Assembly (NCBI GenBank): GCA_029862045.1
Contig: JAOTYE010000004.1
Coordinates: 62,001 to 126,000 of the forward strand
Length of the DNA stretch: 64,000 bases
Direction: 5' to 3'
Origin: Gammaproteobacteria bacterium
Lineage (GTDB): Bacteria; Pseudomonadota; Gammaproteobacteria; Steroidobacterales; Woeseiaceae
The notes under the pieces are model-generated. The model was not told the origin of the DNA. It ran no database searches and saw only the letters and a list, made by a program, of their open reading frames with translations. Both the position numbers and the translations under genes were made by a program. Each line of letters starts with the position of its first letter. Within the stretch, counting starts at the first letter, position 1. This document shows, in pieces, positions 32,878 through 41,090 of this stretch.

Positions 32878-34079
32878 CGGGTTCTCTCTTGGTTCGTGCG
32901 CGGTGCCATCGATTCGAGGGCGTGTGCGAGTTGGTCGACATGACCGGCTTCAAGGACGAGCGGGGCGAGTATGCGCAATATGTTTGGATCACTGCTCGTG
33001 CCAGTCAGTATGTCGTGTTGCAGCAGGGCATCGCGAACCTCGACGGCCGGCTGGTCACAGACCAGGCCGAGCAGCAGTCCCATGCCCTGAATCTTCTGTA
33101 CGGGGCCCACGAGGCACTGCTCGCGAATCTGTGCCTCACGCTCCTGCACGTTCCTGAGCAGGCCTTCCGTCTCGATAGTTTCGATGACCGCGACAATCGC
33201 GGCGGCGGCCACAGGCCCGCCACCGAATGTCGTACCCAGGTCGCCCGGGCCGAAGTGCGACGCAATGTCCTCGCGGCAGAGCACGGCTCCGCAGGGAATG
33301 CCACCGCCAAGTGCTTTGGCGCTCGTCAGGATATCGGGTTCGATCTGGTGCCGCTGAATGGCAAAGAACTGACCGGCACGGCCCATGCCCGACTGCACTT
33401 CATCAACAATCAGCAGCACGCCGTTACGACTTGCGTAGTCGCGCAGGGTCGTCAGAAACTCATGTGAGAGAGCATATGCTCCCGCTATTCCCTGCACGGG
33501 CTCGACGATAACCGCAGCGATATCGTTGCTGATCATCGCGATGGCCGCATCACAGTCGTCGCGTGGAATAAAATCGACGTCGAACGGCTTGTTCGGGAAT
33601 CCGTACCACTTGTCGGAGTTCCATGTGACTGCGCCTGCTGCAGCCGTGCGGCCGTGAAAACCCTGCGTAATCGCGAGTACCTTCCTGCGATTCGTGACGA
33701 CGCAGGCCATGCGCAAAGCATTCTCATTGGCTTCGGCGCCCGAGTTGACGAAAAACACGCGGCTGAGTTCATTCGGTGCCGCGGCGACAAGTTTCTCGGC
33801 AGCCTGAGCGCGAATCTCGAGCGCGACGGCGTTACTCTGGAAAAGCAGTTTGGCGCTTTGTTCGCGGATCGCCTTGACGAGGCGCGGATGCCCATGGCCG
33901 AGCGCGGCCACAGCATGTCCGCCATAAAGGTCCAGTATGCGGCGGCCATCCGCTGTAATGATGTTGCAACCCGCGGCGCGTTCCGGCACGAACGGCAGCT
34001 GGCCATACACTGGCAACGTCGTTTGTGCTTCGCGCGGACGCGGATCGGAAGCGGGTATTTTCTCTGCCTGTCCGAACAT
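32874..34079 (-). CDS. argD: Acetylornithine aminotransferase
   Basis: A 401-residue PLP-dependent class III aminotransferase converting N-acetylglutamate semialdehyde to N-acetylornithine. The substrate/PLP region has FFVNSGAEANENALRMA and ITQGFHGRTAAAGAVT. The PLP Asp lies in LLIVDEVQSGMGR and the Schiff-base lysine in TSAKALGGGIP. Family and length are normal. Acetyl- and succinyl-ornithine forms cannot be told apart by motif, but the operon context assigns it to arginine synthesis. It starts 3 bp after argC ends. Confidence 0.93.
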   Translation of the reverse strand: MFGQAEKIPASDPRPREAQTTLPVYGQLPFVPERAAGCNIITADGRRILDLYGGHAVAALGHGHPRLVKAIREQSAKLLFQSNAVALEIRAQAAEKLVAAAPNELSRVFFVNSGAEANENALRMACVVTNRRKVLAITQGFHGRTAAAGAVTWNSDKWYGFPNKPFDVDFIPRDDCDAAIAMISNDIAAVIVEPVQGIAGAYALSHEFLTTLRDYASRNGVLLIVDEVQSGMGRAGQFFAIQRHQIEPDILTSAKALGGGIPCGAVLCREDIASHFGPGDLGTTFGGGPVAAAAIVAVIETIETEGLLRNVQEREAQIREQCLVGPVQKIQGMGLLLGLVCDQPAVEVRDALLQHDILTGTSSDPNILRILAPLVLEAGHVDQLAHALESMAPRTNQERTR

Positions 34080-34082
34080 CGG

Positions 34083-35153
34083 TCAGGTCCAACCCGGCGC
34101 GGCAACGGTCAGGCCGGTTGTCTCCGGCAGGTCCCACAAACGATTCATCCACTGCACGGCACCACCGGCCGCTCCTTTGACGAGATTGTCGATTACGCAC
34201 ATGACCACGACGGTATCCTCGCCCGTGGCAACGCCAAGCTGGCAATAGTTGCTGGCGACGACATTCTTGAGGCGCGGCGTGCCAGCAACAATTTCGACAA
34301 ACGGCGAATTGGCGTACGTCTTCGCAAACACATCGTAGATTTGCTCGTCGGAGACACGCTTCGTTGCCTTGGCCTGCACGGTCACGTGGATGCCACGGGC
34401 GAATGGGCCAGAGTGCGGCACAAAGTGCACGCGTGTTTCGCGATCGGTCGCGGCCTCGAGCAGTGCGGTTATCTCGGGTGCATGCCGGTGCACAAGCGGC
34501 TTGTACGCATACAAATTGCTGTGGCGTTCCGGGTGATGTGTGCCGGGTTGCGGATTGCGCCCCGAGCCTGTGCTGCCGGTGATTCCTGTGACGAAGACTT
34601 CGCTATCGGTCAGCCGCGACTGAATTAGCGGCACCGCGGCGAGTAGCACAGCCGTTGCAAAGCAACCCGGATGGCCAATGTGTGCCGTCTTTGCTGCAGC
34701 GAGGTGCTCCGGCACACCCGACTGAAACTCGGCGAGTAAGTCGGGCGCGCCATGTTCCGTGCCATAAACCACTTCGTAGTCCAGTTGATTGGCGTAGCGA
34801 AAGTCCGCGGACGAATCAACGACGTGCACGGTGATGTCTTTCTTTGCCGCCGCGCGGAGTGCATTTGCAATGAGCGCTGCGGACGCGCCGTGAGGTGCGG
34901 CTGAAAAAAGTGCAAGTTTGCTACCGGCCTCGAGTTCGTCGATCCAGGTGTCATGACCGACGAAACACTGATCACCATAGGAAGCGGCAAGATTCGGGAA
35001 CGTCACCGCAATTTTCTCCCCGCTGCGGCTCGCGGAAACGGCGCCGCTGAAGTTCAGCTCGGGGTGTGCCGAAATCAGGCGCAGCAATTCGCCGCCGACA
35101 TAGCCGGTTGCACCAAGGACGACGGCGCGAATTCCATTACCGTTTGTGTTCAT
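34083..35153 (-). CDS. argC: N-acetyl-gamma-glutamyl-phosphate reductase
   Basis: A 356-residue NADPH-dependent reductase. The N-terminal Rossmann motif is VVLGATGYVGGELLRLI; the catalytic Cys is in HPGCFATA; TGSTGSGRNPQPGTHHPERHSN and YKPLVHRHAPEI follow. It reduces N-acetylglutamyl phosphate to the semialdehyde, between ArgB and ArgD. The gene overlaps the stop of the upstream P-loop gene by four bases. Confidence 0.95.
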   Translation of the reverse strand: MNTNGNGIRAVVLGATGYVGGELLRLISAHPELNFSGAVSASRSGEKIAVTFPNLAASYGDQCFVGHDTWIDELEAGSKLALFSAAPHGASAALIANALRAAAKKDITVHVVDSSADFRYANQLDYEVVYGTEHGAPDLLAEFQSGVPEHLAAAKTAHIGHPGCFATAVLLAAVPLIQSRLTDSEVFVTGITGSTGSGRNPQPGTHHPERHSNLYAYKPLVHRHAPEITALLEAATDRETRVHFVPHSGPFARGIHVTVQAKATKRVSDEQIYDVFAKTYANSPFVEIVAGTPRLKNVVASNYCQLGVATGEDTVVVMCVIDNLVKGAAGGAVQWMNRLWDLPETTGLTVAAPGWT

Positions 35154-36208
35154 GCCGTCTCCCTGTCCTGCAGCAGTTCGGCAACGAGATCGCCAAGGGC
35201 GACACCGTTCGACAGCGCGTTAACCGCGGGCAATGACAGTCGTTCGGCGATCTGGTCAATACCGACTGCGTTGTCGGTCGCCGGTCCGGTGACCACAGTG
35301 GGCTCGATGTCGAACTGATCGCGCAGGAGTCTGCTACCCCCCCAGGCGGATACCGGATCGTTTGCGCAGAGGATGACAGCCGTTAGTGCGCTGCGAATTG
35401 ACGCATCAGACAGGATCGCCTCGACGCCGTAAGCGCCGAGCAAACCGTCACCGAGCTCGAGCACGATAACGTCAGGTTTGTGCTCCGCAAGCCCGGTCAA
35501 CAGCGCTCGGGTCAAAGCCGGACCATTATCGGCGGTCGTTGTTACGATACCGAGATCGGAAAAGATCATGGTTTCCGAGGCGCCGGCGTCTTCCATCGCC
35601 AGAATGTCACGCCGTAGTGAAACACCAGTTGCCTTGCACGCGGCAACATGCAGACCCAAATGCCGCAGACGGCCAACGATTGCACAGGCGGCAGCAGTCT
35701 TTCCAGAGTCCATGCAGGTTCCGGCCAGCGCGACGACGGGCACACCGCGGGTATCGAGCGGCGCTTCACTATCCAGTGATTTCTCACCGGCGCGTGCGGG
35801 TACACCAATGCGTTCGCCGAGAAAAGGAAAGTGCAATACAGTGCCAAGCACCTTGCAATCGAAGGGCGCGCCGACGTCAGGATTTGCCGAGTCACAGACG
35901 CCAAGTACGCCACCGATATTCAGCAGCTGAATCGTATCGCCGGCGCTGAGTTCGGTGGGCAGATGGCCCGAGTAACCGCGCAGTGCCTTGCGGTGGCCGA
36001 GCGCGCCGACGACGATGTCACCCTGATTGACGGTCGCCATGCGTCCGGACGTCAGCTCGAGTTGGTTGTAGCGCGTCTTGTTATTGAGCACGCGCACCGC
36101 GACGAGCACACCCTCCTCGCAAGGTATATCTGCCGACAAACGCAGCTCGTGCCCGAGTTCGCTGTGCTGTGCAACGGATGCGACTTTGTCGACAACGACG
36201 CTTTTCAT
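35150..36208 (-). CDS. P-loop protein of unknown function inside the arginine operon
   Basis: A 352-residue protein. Residues 1-155 form a beta-rich domain I do not recognise (RVLNNKTRYNQLELTSGRMA, GDTIQLLNIGGVLG). Residues 157-345 are a P-loop NTPase with Walker A GTCMDSGKT (163-171), a following ACKATGVSLRRD, and a VIVLELGDGLLGAYG Walker B-like strand. The layout recalls dethiobiotin synthetase/CobQ-type or DUF1611-type NTPases. ATG 36208 overlaps the argG stop (ATGA), and its stop overlaps argC, so it is translationally coupled on both sides and almost certainly works with arginine synthesis or its regulation. No function is assigned. Confidence 0.8.
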   Translation of the reverse strand: MKSVVVDKVASVAQHSELGHELRLSADIPCEEGVLVAVRVLNNKTRYNQLELTSGRMATVNQGDIVVGALGHRKALRGYSGHLPTELSAGDTIQLLNIGGVLGVCDSANPDVGAPFDCKVLGTVLHFPFLGERIGVPARAGEKSLDSEAPLDTRGVPVVALAGTCMDSGKTAAACAIVGRLRHLGLHVAACKATGVSLRRDILAMEDAGASETMIFSDLGIVTTTADNGPALTRALLTGLAEHKPDVIVLELGDGLLGAYGVEAILSDASIRSALTAVILCANDPVSAWGGSRLLRDQFDIEPTVVTGPATDNAVGIDQIAERLSLPAVNALSNGVALGDLVAELLQDRETA

Positions 36209-37419
36209 GATTCGCCTCCAGCCGCCCGGGTCTGCAAAGAACCCGGTAGCGACAGGATGCGTGCGTAACCGAGAGCGTCGGAAGCCGTCCATTCGCCGGC
36301 GGCCTCGCCATAGACACCCTTGGTCGCGGCGAGCAACGAGTGCCTTGATGTGACGCCCTCGATGAACAGGTTGCCTGGCCGCAACGAGAATTTGACGGTG
36401 CCGGTAACGCGCTGCTGCGATGAACTCAAAAATGTCTCGATATCGCTGCACACGAGATCGAGCTGTTTGCCCTCATGGACGAGGTCGCCGTAGATGGCCG
36501 CGATGCTGTCTTTGACGCGTACCTGCTGCGCACTGAGTACGAGCTTTTCGAGCTCGCGATGCGCCGTAATCAATGCAATGGCGGCTGGCGCCTCGAAAGC
36601 CACCCGGCCCTTGGTGCCGAGCACCGTATCGCCGAGGTGTATACCGCGACCGATGCCGTAAGATCCAGCCAGCACTTCGAGGCGTTCGATCAGTTCGACG
36701 GGCGACATTGTCTTGCCGTCTAATGCGACGGGAACACCCGTGTCGAACTCGAGCGTATGTTGTGAAGGCGGCTGTGGGTCGGAGAAGGCGTTCGCTGACA
36801 GGACCCAGGCCTCTTCGGGAATCGAGTTCTCGGAGGTCAGCGTTTCCCGGCCGCCAATTGTGATTCCCCACAGGCCGCGATTGATGGAGTACGCAGAGCC
36901 CTGCGTGGGCAGCGGCAGGCCGTGATCCTCGAGATACCTGAGTTGCTCCTCACGTACCCAGTTGTTGTCGCGCACCGGCGCAAGAATCTCGAGTCCGGGA
37001 TTCAGAGTGCGCAGCGCGACTTCAAAACGCACCTGATCATTGCCGGCAGCCGTACACCCGTGAGCGACAGTCGTCGCGTTGCGGTCGCTGGCCAGTTGCG
37101 CAAGGCGGGCAGCTTGCAGGCCACGTTCTGCGCCGACGCAAAGCGGGTAGGCCTGTCCTCGCAAAACGTTGCCCGCGATCAGGTGAGTGATGACTGTGCC
37201 GAAGAAATCCTGTTTGCAGTCGATCAGCACGTGCTCGATGGCGCCAAGTGCTAACGCCCGCTGCTCCAGGGCAACCGCCGCCTCCGCGTCGATGCCGCCG
37301 GTATCGACCGTTGCCGTGATGACATCGCGGCCGTACGTTTCCCTGAGCCACGGCACGCAGAATGACGTGTCGAGGCCGCCGGAGAACGCAAGAATGATGG
37401 GTGAAATGTCGTTACTCAC
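36205..37419 (-). CDS. argG: Argininosuccinate synthase
   Basis: A 404-residue ATP pyrophosphatase-type ligase joining citrulline and aspartate. The N-terminal LAFSGGLDTSFCVPWL is the PP-loop; ATVDTGG, AHGCTAAGNDQVRFE and APVRDNNW are the substrate motifs; SGRGIHLGDTVLG-like sequence (GIGRGIHLGDTVLG) lies later. The length fits type I enzymes. It is the first structural gene after argR (23-bp gap), and in the acetylated pathway its citrulline must come from deacylated acetylcitrulline. Confidence 0.95.
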   Translation of the reverse strand: MSNDISPIILAFSGGLDTSFCVPWLRETYGRDVITATVDTGGIDAEAAVALEQRALALGAIEHVLIDCKQDFFGTVITHLIAGNVLRGQAYPLCVGAERGLQAARLAQLASDRNATTVAHGCTAAGNDQVRFEVALRTLNPGLEILAPVRDNNWVREEQLRYLEDHGLPLPTQGSAYSINRGLWGITIGGRETLTSENSIPEEAWVLSANAFSDPQPPSQHTLEFDTGVPVALDGKTMSPVELIERLEVLAGSYGIGRGIHLGDTVLGTKGRVAFEAPAAIALITAHRELEKLVLSAQQVRVKDSIAAIYGDLVHEGKQLDLVCSDIETFLSSSQQRVTGTVKFSLRPGNLFIEGVTSRHSLLAATKGVYGEAAGEWTASDALGYARILSLPGSLQTRAAGGES

Positions 37420-37442
37420 AATAGTTTCCTAAGGTCCGCGGA

Positions 37443-37892
37443 TTACGCGCGTGCGCGCTCGATCTTCGCGATAAGAATTTTCTGGCCGGCTGCAGAGTCG
37501 GACGCCACAAATACGGTGTCGTCGCCACCGATGTTGCCAACCATCTCAGGCCAGTTGCTGCGATCGAGCGCAAGTGCGACGCGTTGTGCGGCACCAATCG
37601 CTGTCTTGATGACCGTCAGATTCGGGCCGGCGGGGGTGATGCTGCGCAGAAACCCGGTGATGTCCGCGATTTCATGATTTTCAGCTGACTCGGGGCCGGG
37701 AAGCTCATAGCCCCGGTGCGTCTTTATTGCCCCGAGGTCCTTGAGATCGCGGCTTACGCTCGACTGCGTTGCCACAAGGCCACGCGCCGTAAGTTCGTCC
37801 ACGAGCGCCTGCTGCGTGTCCGCCGGCGCACGTGTAAGCAGTTGCCGGATCGTATCGCGGCGCAGTATTTGTTCTGCCGTTGAGTTGGGCAT
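37443..37892 (-). CDS. argR: Arginine repressor
   Basis: A 149-residue repressor. The N-terminal winged helix has DELTARGLVATQSSVSRDLKDLGAIKTHRGYELP (the conserved TQ-x-SVSRDL recognition helix). The C-terminal hexamerisation/arginine-binding domain has VGNIGGDDTVFVA, a variant of the GTIAGDDT motif. ATG 37892 is selected because upstream residues do not resemble the family. It heads the arg operon; palindromes over its promoter indicate autorepression by arginine-bound ArgR. Confidence 0.93.
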   Translation of the reverse strand: MPNSTAEQILRRDTIRQLLTRAPADTQQALVDELTARGLVATQSSVSRDLKDLGAIKTHRGYELPGPESAENHEIADITGFLRSITPAGPNLTVIKTAIGAAQRVALALDRSNWPEMVGNIGGDDTVFVASDSAAGQKILIAKIERARA

Positions 37893-37902
37893 GGGCCATC
37901 TC

Positions 37903-37972
37903 GCATAATTATGCACATATTTGTAGCAAAATGCGCATATTCAGTCAAGCCCGTATTTCGCATTTTGCGCTT
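37903..37972 (-). promoter_or_regulatory. arg operon promoter overlapped by ArgR-type operators
   Basis: Minus-strand promoter: TTGACT (37948-37943), 17-bp spacer, TACAAA (37925-37920). The spacer is occupied by TGAATATGCGCATTTTGC, an ARG-box-like dyad centred on ATGCGCAT (37931-37938). Just downstream of the -10, GCATAATTATGC (37903-37914) is a perfect 12-bp palindrome. A third related element, GCGCAAAATGCG, lies upstream at about 37959-37970. Paired 18-bp boxes overlapping the promoter are the known ArgR arrangement. The divergent esterase gene could be affected as well. Confidence 0.75.
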
Positions 37973-38017
37973 ATTTTTTCGTTACACTGCGCGGCTTCGC
38001 AAGTAACGGCAGAGCGA

Positions 38018-38704
38018 ATGGCAATGGCAGATACGGTGGAAATCGAGACAGGCGCGAATCCCGGAGGCAGCGTGATCTGGTTGCACGGCCTGGGCGCCGA
38101 TGGCCACGACTTCGAGCCGATCGTGCCCGAGCTGTGTCTGCCCGACAGGCCGGCGCTGCGATTCGTCTTTCCGCATGCACCGCTTCGACCCGTTACGATC
38201 AACGGCGGCATGACCATGCGTGCCTGGTACGACATCCTGAGCCTTGATGGGGATGGCCCTGTCGACGAGGCCGGAATCCGCAGTAGTGCGGAGATACTCG
38301 AGACTTTGATTGCCCGTGAAAAAGAACGTGGCATCGATGCACGGAATATCGTTGTCGCCGGATTCTCCCAGGGCGGTGCGATCGCGATGCACGTCGCATT
38401 GCGCCACCCCGAGCGCCTGGCTGGATTGATGGCGTTGTCGACGTACCTGCCACTATCCAGTTACTTCCAAACCGAGGTCGTCGCTAATCCGGGCGCCGGC
38501 AATCAGGAGTTGCCCATATTCATGGCACATGGGAGTTTCGATCCGATGTTGCCAATGACGTTGGGACGCTCTTCGGCGGACTCTCTGCTGGAGTCAGGCT
38601 TCGACGTCGAATGGCACGACTATCCGATGGCACATGCTGTTTGTGCCGAGGAGATTCAAGATATCCGGGCGTGGTTAATTCGTGTCTGCGCGGGCTTTGA
38701 ATGA
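38018..38704 (+). CDS. Carboxylesterase (phospholipase/carboxylesterase family, alpha/beta hydrolase)
   Basis: A 228-residue cytoplasmic serine hydrolase. It has the oxyanion segment VIWLHGLGADGHDF, nucleophile elbow VVAGFSQGGAIAM, acid in FMAHGSFDPMLP and His in YPMAHAVCAEE, giving a full Ser-Asp-His triad. It resembles EstB/YpfH and acyl-protein thioesterase types that cleave small acyl esters. ATG 38018 is favoured over ATG 38024; upstream in-frame sequence overlaps the arg promoter and is not protein-like. It overlaps the 3' end of the NRDE gene on the other strand by 30 bp. Confidence 0.9.
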   Translation: MAMADTVEIETGANPGGSVIWLHGLGADGHDFEPIVPELCLPDRPALRFVFPHAPLRPVTINGGMTMRAWYDILSLDGDGPVDEAGIRSSAEILETLIAREKERGIDARNIVVAGFSQGGAIAMHVALRHPERLAGLMALSTYLPLSSYFQTEVVANPGAGNQELPIFMAHGSFDPMLPMTLGRSSADSLLESGFDVEWHDYPMAHAVCAEEIQDIRAWLIRVCAGFE

Positions 38705-39445
38705 GAATTTCGATTCGCCGACATTGTTGCCGGACGCATCGAAACGCCGCTCATGGAAGTGCCACGTGCCGCCGCGCTCTGCGCGTACGATCGTCGAGCA
38801 ACGGGTGCCATATTCTGCGGTGACGATAAACGGTGCCGTGATGGCGTGTGCCGTTGTAAATGGCAGGCGATCGCTCTTTACTTCTTCGACAGGGCCTTTT
38901 TCGCGGTCGCTGAGTAACCGCAAAAGATGGGTTTCGTTGACGCGCCCTTGGGCGAACAAACTTGCAAGACGCTCTTTGCTTCGTTCGACCTTTGTCCAGG
39001 GTGTGTCGAGCGTCGCATTGCTCAAGCCATAAATTCCAGCCGGTAGTTCCTGCAGTCCGCCACCGCGATTGGACAGATACGCGAGACTTTGGTTGTCAGC
39101 TGCGAGCAAATTGAATCCTGCGTAGTCGTCGGATCGAATCGTTTGCAGATAATCAACTGGCGATTGGCCGCCCTGCAAAAATTCGGTTACAAGATGACCA
39201 CGCGAGCGCAATTTGGCGTGCTTCTGCTGCGCATCCCGGTAGTTCGTAACCGTTGCCACACGTCCGTCGCGGTGCACGCCAAGCCAGGTCCCGCCGGCCT
39301 GCAGATCGCGACCGCCGATGATGTTCGGCGCGTCGGACCACCAGTCTGCATTTTGCGTCGGGCGTGCGTGAAACTCGTCGCGATTCGCGGCGACGACGAG
39401 TGGATTATCTTCATTGGCGCCGAACGCCAGTACGACGAGGCACAC
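38675..39445 (-). CDS. NRDE/TANGO2 family protein
   Basis: A 256-residue protein of the NRDE family. The start is GTG 39445, giving (M)CLVVLAFGAN with Cys at position 2, the invariant putative N-terminal nucleophile of the family, followed by the namesake AANRDEFHARPT. GGRDLQAGGTWLGV, VTNYRD, GFNLL and YGLSNATLDTPWTKV are all family motifs. The eukaryotic homolog TANGO2 is linked to haem or acyl-CoA handling, but the biochemical role is unsettled. It begins one base after the nudC stop, so the two are probably co-transcribed. Confidence 0.92.
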   Translation of the reverse strand: MCLVVLAFGANEDNPLVVAANRDEFHARPTQNADWWSDAPNIIGGRDLQAGGTWLGVHRDGRVATVTNYRDAQQKHAKLRSRGHLVTEFLQGGQSPVDYLQTIRSDDYAGFNLLAADNQSLAYLSNRGGGLQELPAGIYGLSNATLDTPWTKVERSKERLASLFAQGRVNETHLLRLLSDREKGPVEEVKSDRLPFTTAHAITAPFIVTAEYGTRCSTIVRAERGGTWHFHERRFDASGNNVGESKFSFKARADTN

Positions 39446-39446
39446 C

Positions 39447-40340
39447 CTAGTCGCCGTTGTCCAGGTCGATCCAATGATCCACGAGCCGCCGCGCGATCGA
39501 AATCCTGAACGGTAACTTGGGGAACCCGGAGCGTAGTTCTTTGCGAGTGAACCACCGCGCGTCCTCGAGTTCACCGTCGTTGAGCAGGATGTCCGACGAT
39601 GTTGCAGTGGCCGTGAAACCAAGCATCAGTGAAGAGGGAAACGGCCAGGGTTGCGAGCTGTGGTACGAGACCTTGCCGACGCGGATGTTGGTTTCCTCAT
39701 AGACTTCGCGCCGCACTGAGTCTTCGAGGCTTTCGCCGGGTTCGACAAACCCGGCGATCGTCGAATAGCGGCCCTCGGGCCAGGTGCGCTGTCGGCCCAG
39801 CAAACAGCATTCGGCAGCGGTGACCAGAACGATTATGGCGGGATCGACGCGAGGAAATATTTCGCGCCGGCAGTCCTCATTCATGCAAATGCGCGAGTTG
39901 CCGGCCGCCTTGGGCTGCGCCGATGAGCCGCACATGCCACAGAAAACCTGCGATGCATGCCAGAGCACCAGGGCACGCGCATGTGCAACGAGATTGGCCT
40001 CATCCGGTGGCAGTACGGTGCCGAGATAACGCAAATCCTGAAATTCGCCCAATTCGGGAAACGGTGCGTCGCCGCCACCTTTGAATGCCACGGCAAAGGC
40101 CGGATGGTCTCTGAAGACGCCGAGAAAAATCAGATCCTGATCAGCGGCGATATTTTCGACTTGCCGGCGCCGGAGCAATACTGCTTCGAGCGGCTCGCCG
40201 TCGACGAGGCATTGATCGCCCCACACCGGCACGAATCGACTGTCCTCGCTCCTGACGGCGCTCGCGAGCCAGTCGGGGTCCTTGCGTCGCTCGCCACTTC
40301 GATCGACAAATGCTCCGGCAAATACGTTGTGGTTCTCCAT
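39447..40340 (-). CDS. nudC: NADH pyrophosphatase NudC
   Basis: A 297-residue Nudix hydrolase that cleaves NADH/NAD+ and removes NAD caps from RNA. A zinc ribbon CGMCGSS...CMNEDC lies at about residues 136-158. The Nudix box GFVEPGESLEDSVRREVYEET follows at about 214, and downstream SQPWPFPSSLM is the NudC-specific signature. Length is slightly over the E. coli enzyme (257) because of a longer N-terminus. It is 25 bp downstream of flhC on the same strand. Confidence 0.94.
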   Translation of the reverse strand: MENHNVFAGAFVDRSGERRKDPDWLASAVRSEDSRFVPVWGDQCLVDGEPLEAVLLRRRQVENIAADQDLIFLGVFRDHPAFAVAFKGGGDAPFPELGEFQDLRYLGTVLPPDEANLVAHARALVLWHASQVFCGMCGSSAQPKAAGNSRICMNEDCRREIFPRVDPAIIVLVTAAECCLLGRQRTWPEGRYSTIAGFVEPGESLEDSVRREVYEETNIRVGKVSYHSSQPWPFPSSLMLGFTATATSSDILLNDGELEDARWFTRKELRSGFPKLPFRISIARRLVDHWIDLDNGD

Positions 40341-40365
40341 CCGGCAGATAGATTACCTGTGCAAC

Positions 40366-40959
40366 CTAGCTGGCGGCAAAACTGTGTACACCGGGCCGGC
40401 GGTGGCGGTGGGTCTCGATCTCACAGGAGGGACAGGTCTTGTGGTCCAGCGCATAGGCATCCTGGACGTAACGTGACAGGCAGCCCTTGCAGACGGCGAG
40501 GTACAGCTCGTCGTTATAGGAAATATTCTGCAGCAGATTCCAGGCCCATTCGAAACTCAGGTCGGCATTCTCATGCAGCAGCAGATAGGTTTCGTAGGCG
40601 CGACAGACCCTGTGCCCGAACTCGACGTCAGGTCGCGGCCAGCAGGGCGAGACTCTGTTGCCGGCATCGACGCGTAACAGGAGCCCGCTGCAGAACAGGG
40701 CGACCAACGTCGTTGCCTGCAGCTGGTTTTGCGGATTCTTGACAAAGCGCGTGACCTGTCGCGGCGACTTGCCACGGCGGCGGCGCACATGAGTGGCGCC
40801 TGTGTTGCGAAAGTAGGTTGCGTAGAGTTTTCGAATTCGGTCGTCAGAAAGCCCGGTACACTCGCGAATCGTTCGCGTGCGGGCCTCGTGCCTGATCATT
40901 CGCAGCGCCAGCTCAAACTGGCTGCGCTCGGCGGCATAGCGGTCGTCAGTGAGTCGCAT
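40366..40959 (-). CDS. flhC: FlhC family transcriptional activator (orphan)
   Basis: A 197-residue protein resembling FlhC. The N-terminal helices have ALRMIRHEARTRTIRECTGLSDDRIRKLY, aligned with the FlhC HTH-like start, and AYETYLLLHENADLSFEWAWNLL aligns with the middle. The zinc cluster VCKGC...TCPSC has Cys157, 160, 176 and 179, the same CxxC-15-CxxC spacing as E. coli FlhC. ATG 40959 has a strong GGGGAGGAA site. FlhC normally works as FlhD4C2, but no flhD or flagellar gene is in the window. It probably regulates something other than flagella, perhaps the divergent neighbour. Confidence 0.82.
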   Translation of the reverse strand: MRLTDDRYAAERSQFELALRMIRHEARTRTIRECTGLSDDRIRKLYATYFRNTGATHVRRRRGKSPRQVTRFVKNPQNQLQATTLVALFCSGLLLRVDAGNRVSPCWPRPDVEFGHRVCRAYETYLLLHENADLSFEWAWNLLQNISYNDELYLAVCKGCLSRYVQDAYALDHKTCPSCEIETHRHRRPGVHSFAAS

Positions 40960-41090
40960 TTCCTCCCCTTTATGATAGAAATAGACCATATATAGGTCTC
41001 AGACGCGGTATATTATCCATACATGGTCAACAAATCAAAAATACAGTAACTCGTAAAGTGCACAAGAAATGTGCGGATGAGGGAGGTCGT
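40960..41090. promoter_or_regulatory. Divergent promoter region flhC / unknown gene
   Basis: An AT-rich 131-bp gap with strong Shine-Dalgarno sites at both ends (GGGGAGG for flhC, GGGAGG for the rightward gene). TATATTAT near 41010-41017 is the best -10 candidate. AGACCTATATATGGTCT is an imperfect AT-rich palindrome on the minus strand at about 40982-40999 and could bind a regulator. Confidence 0.4.
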
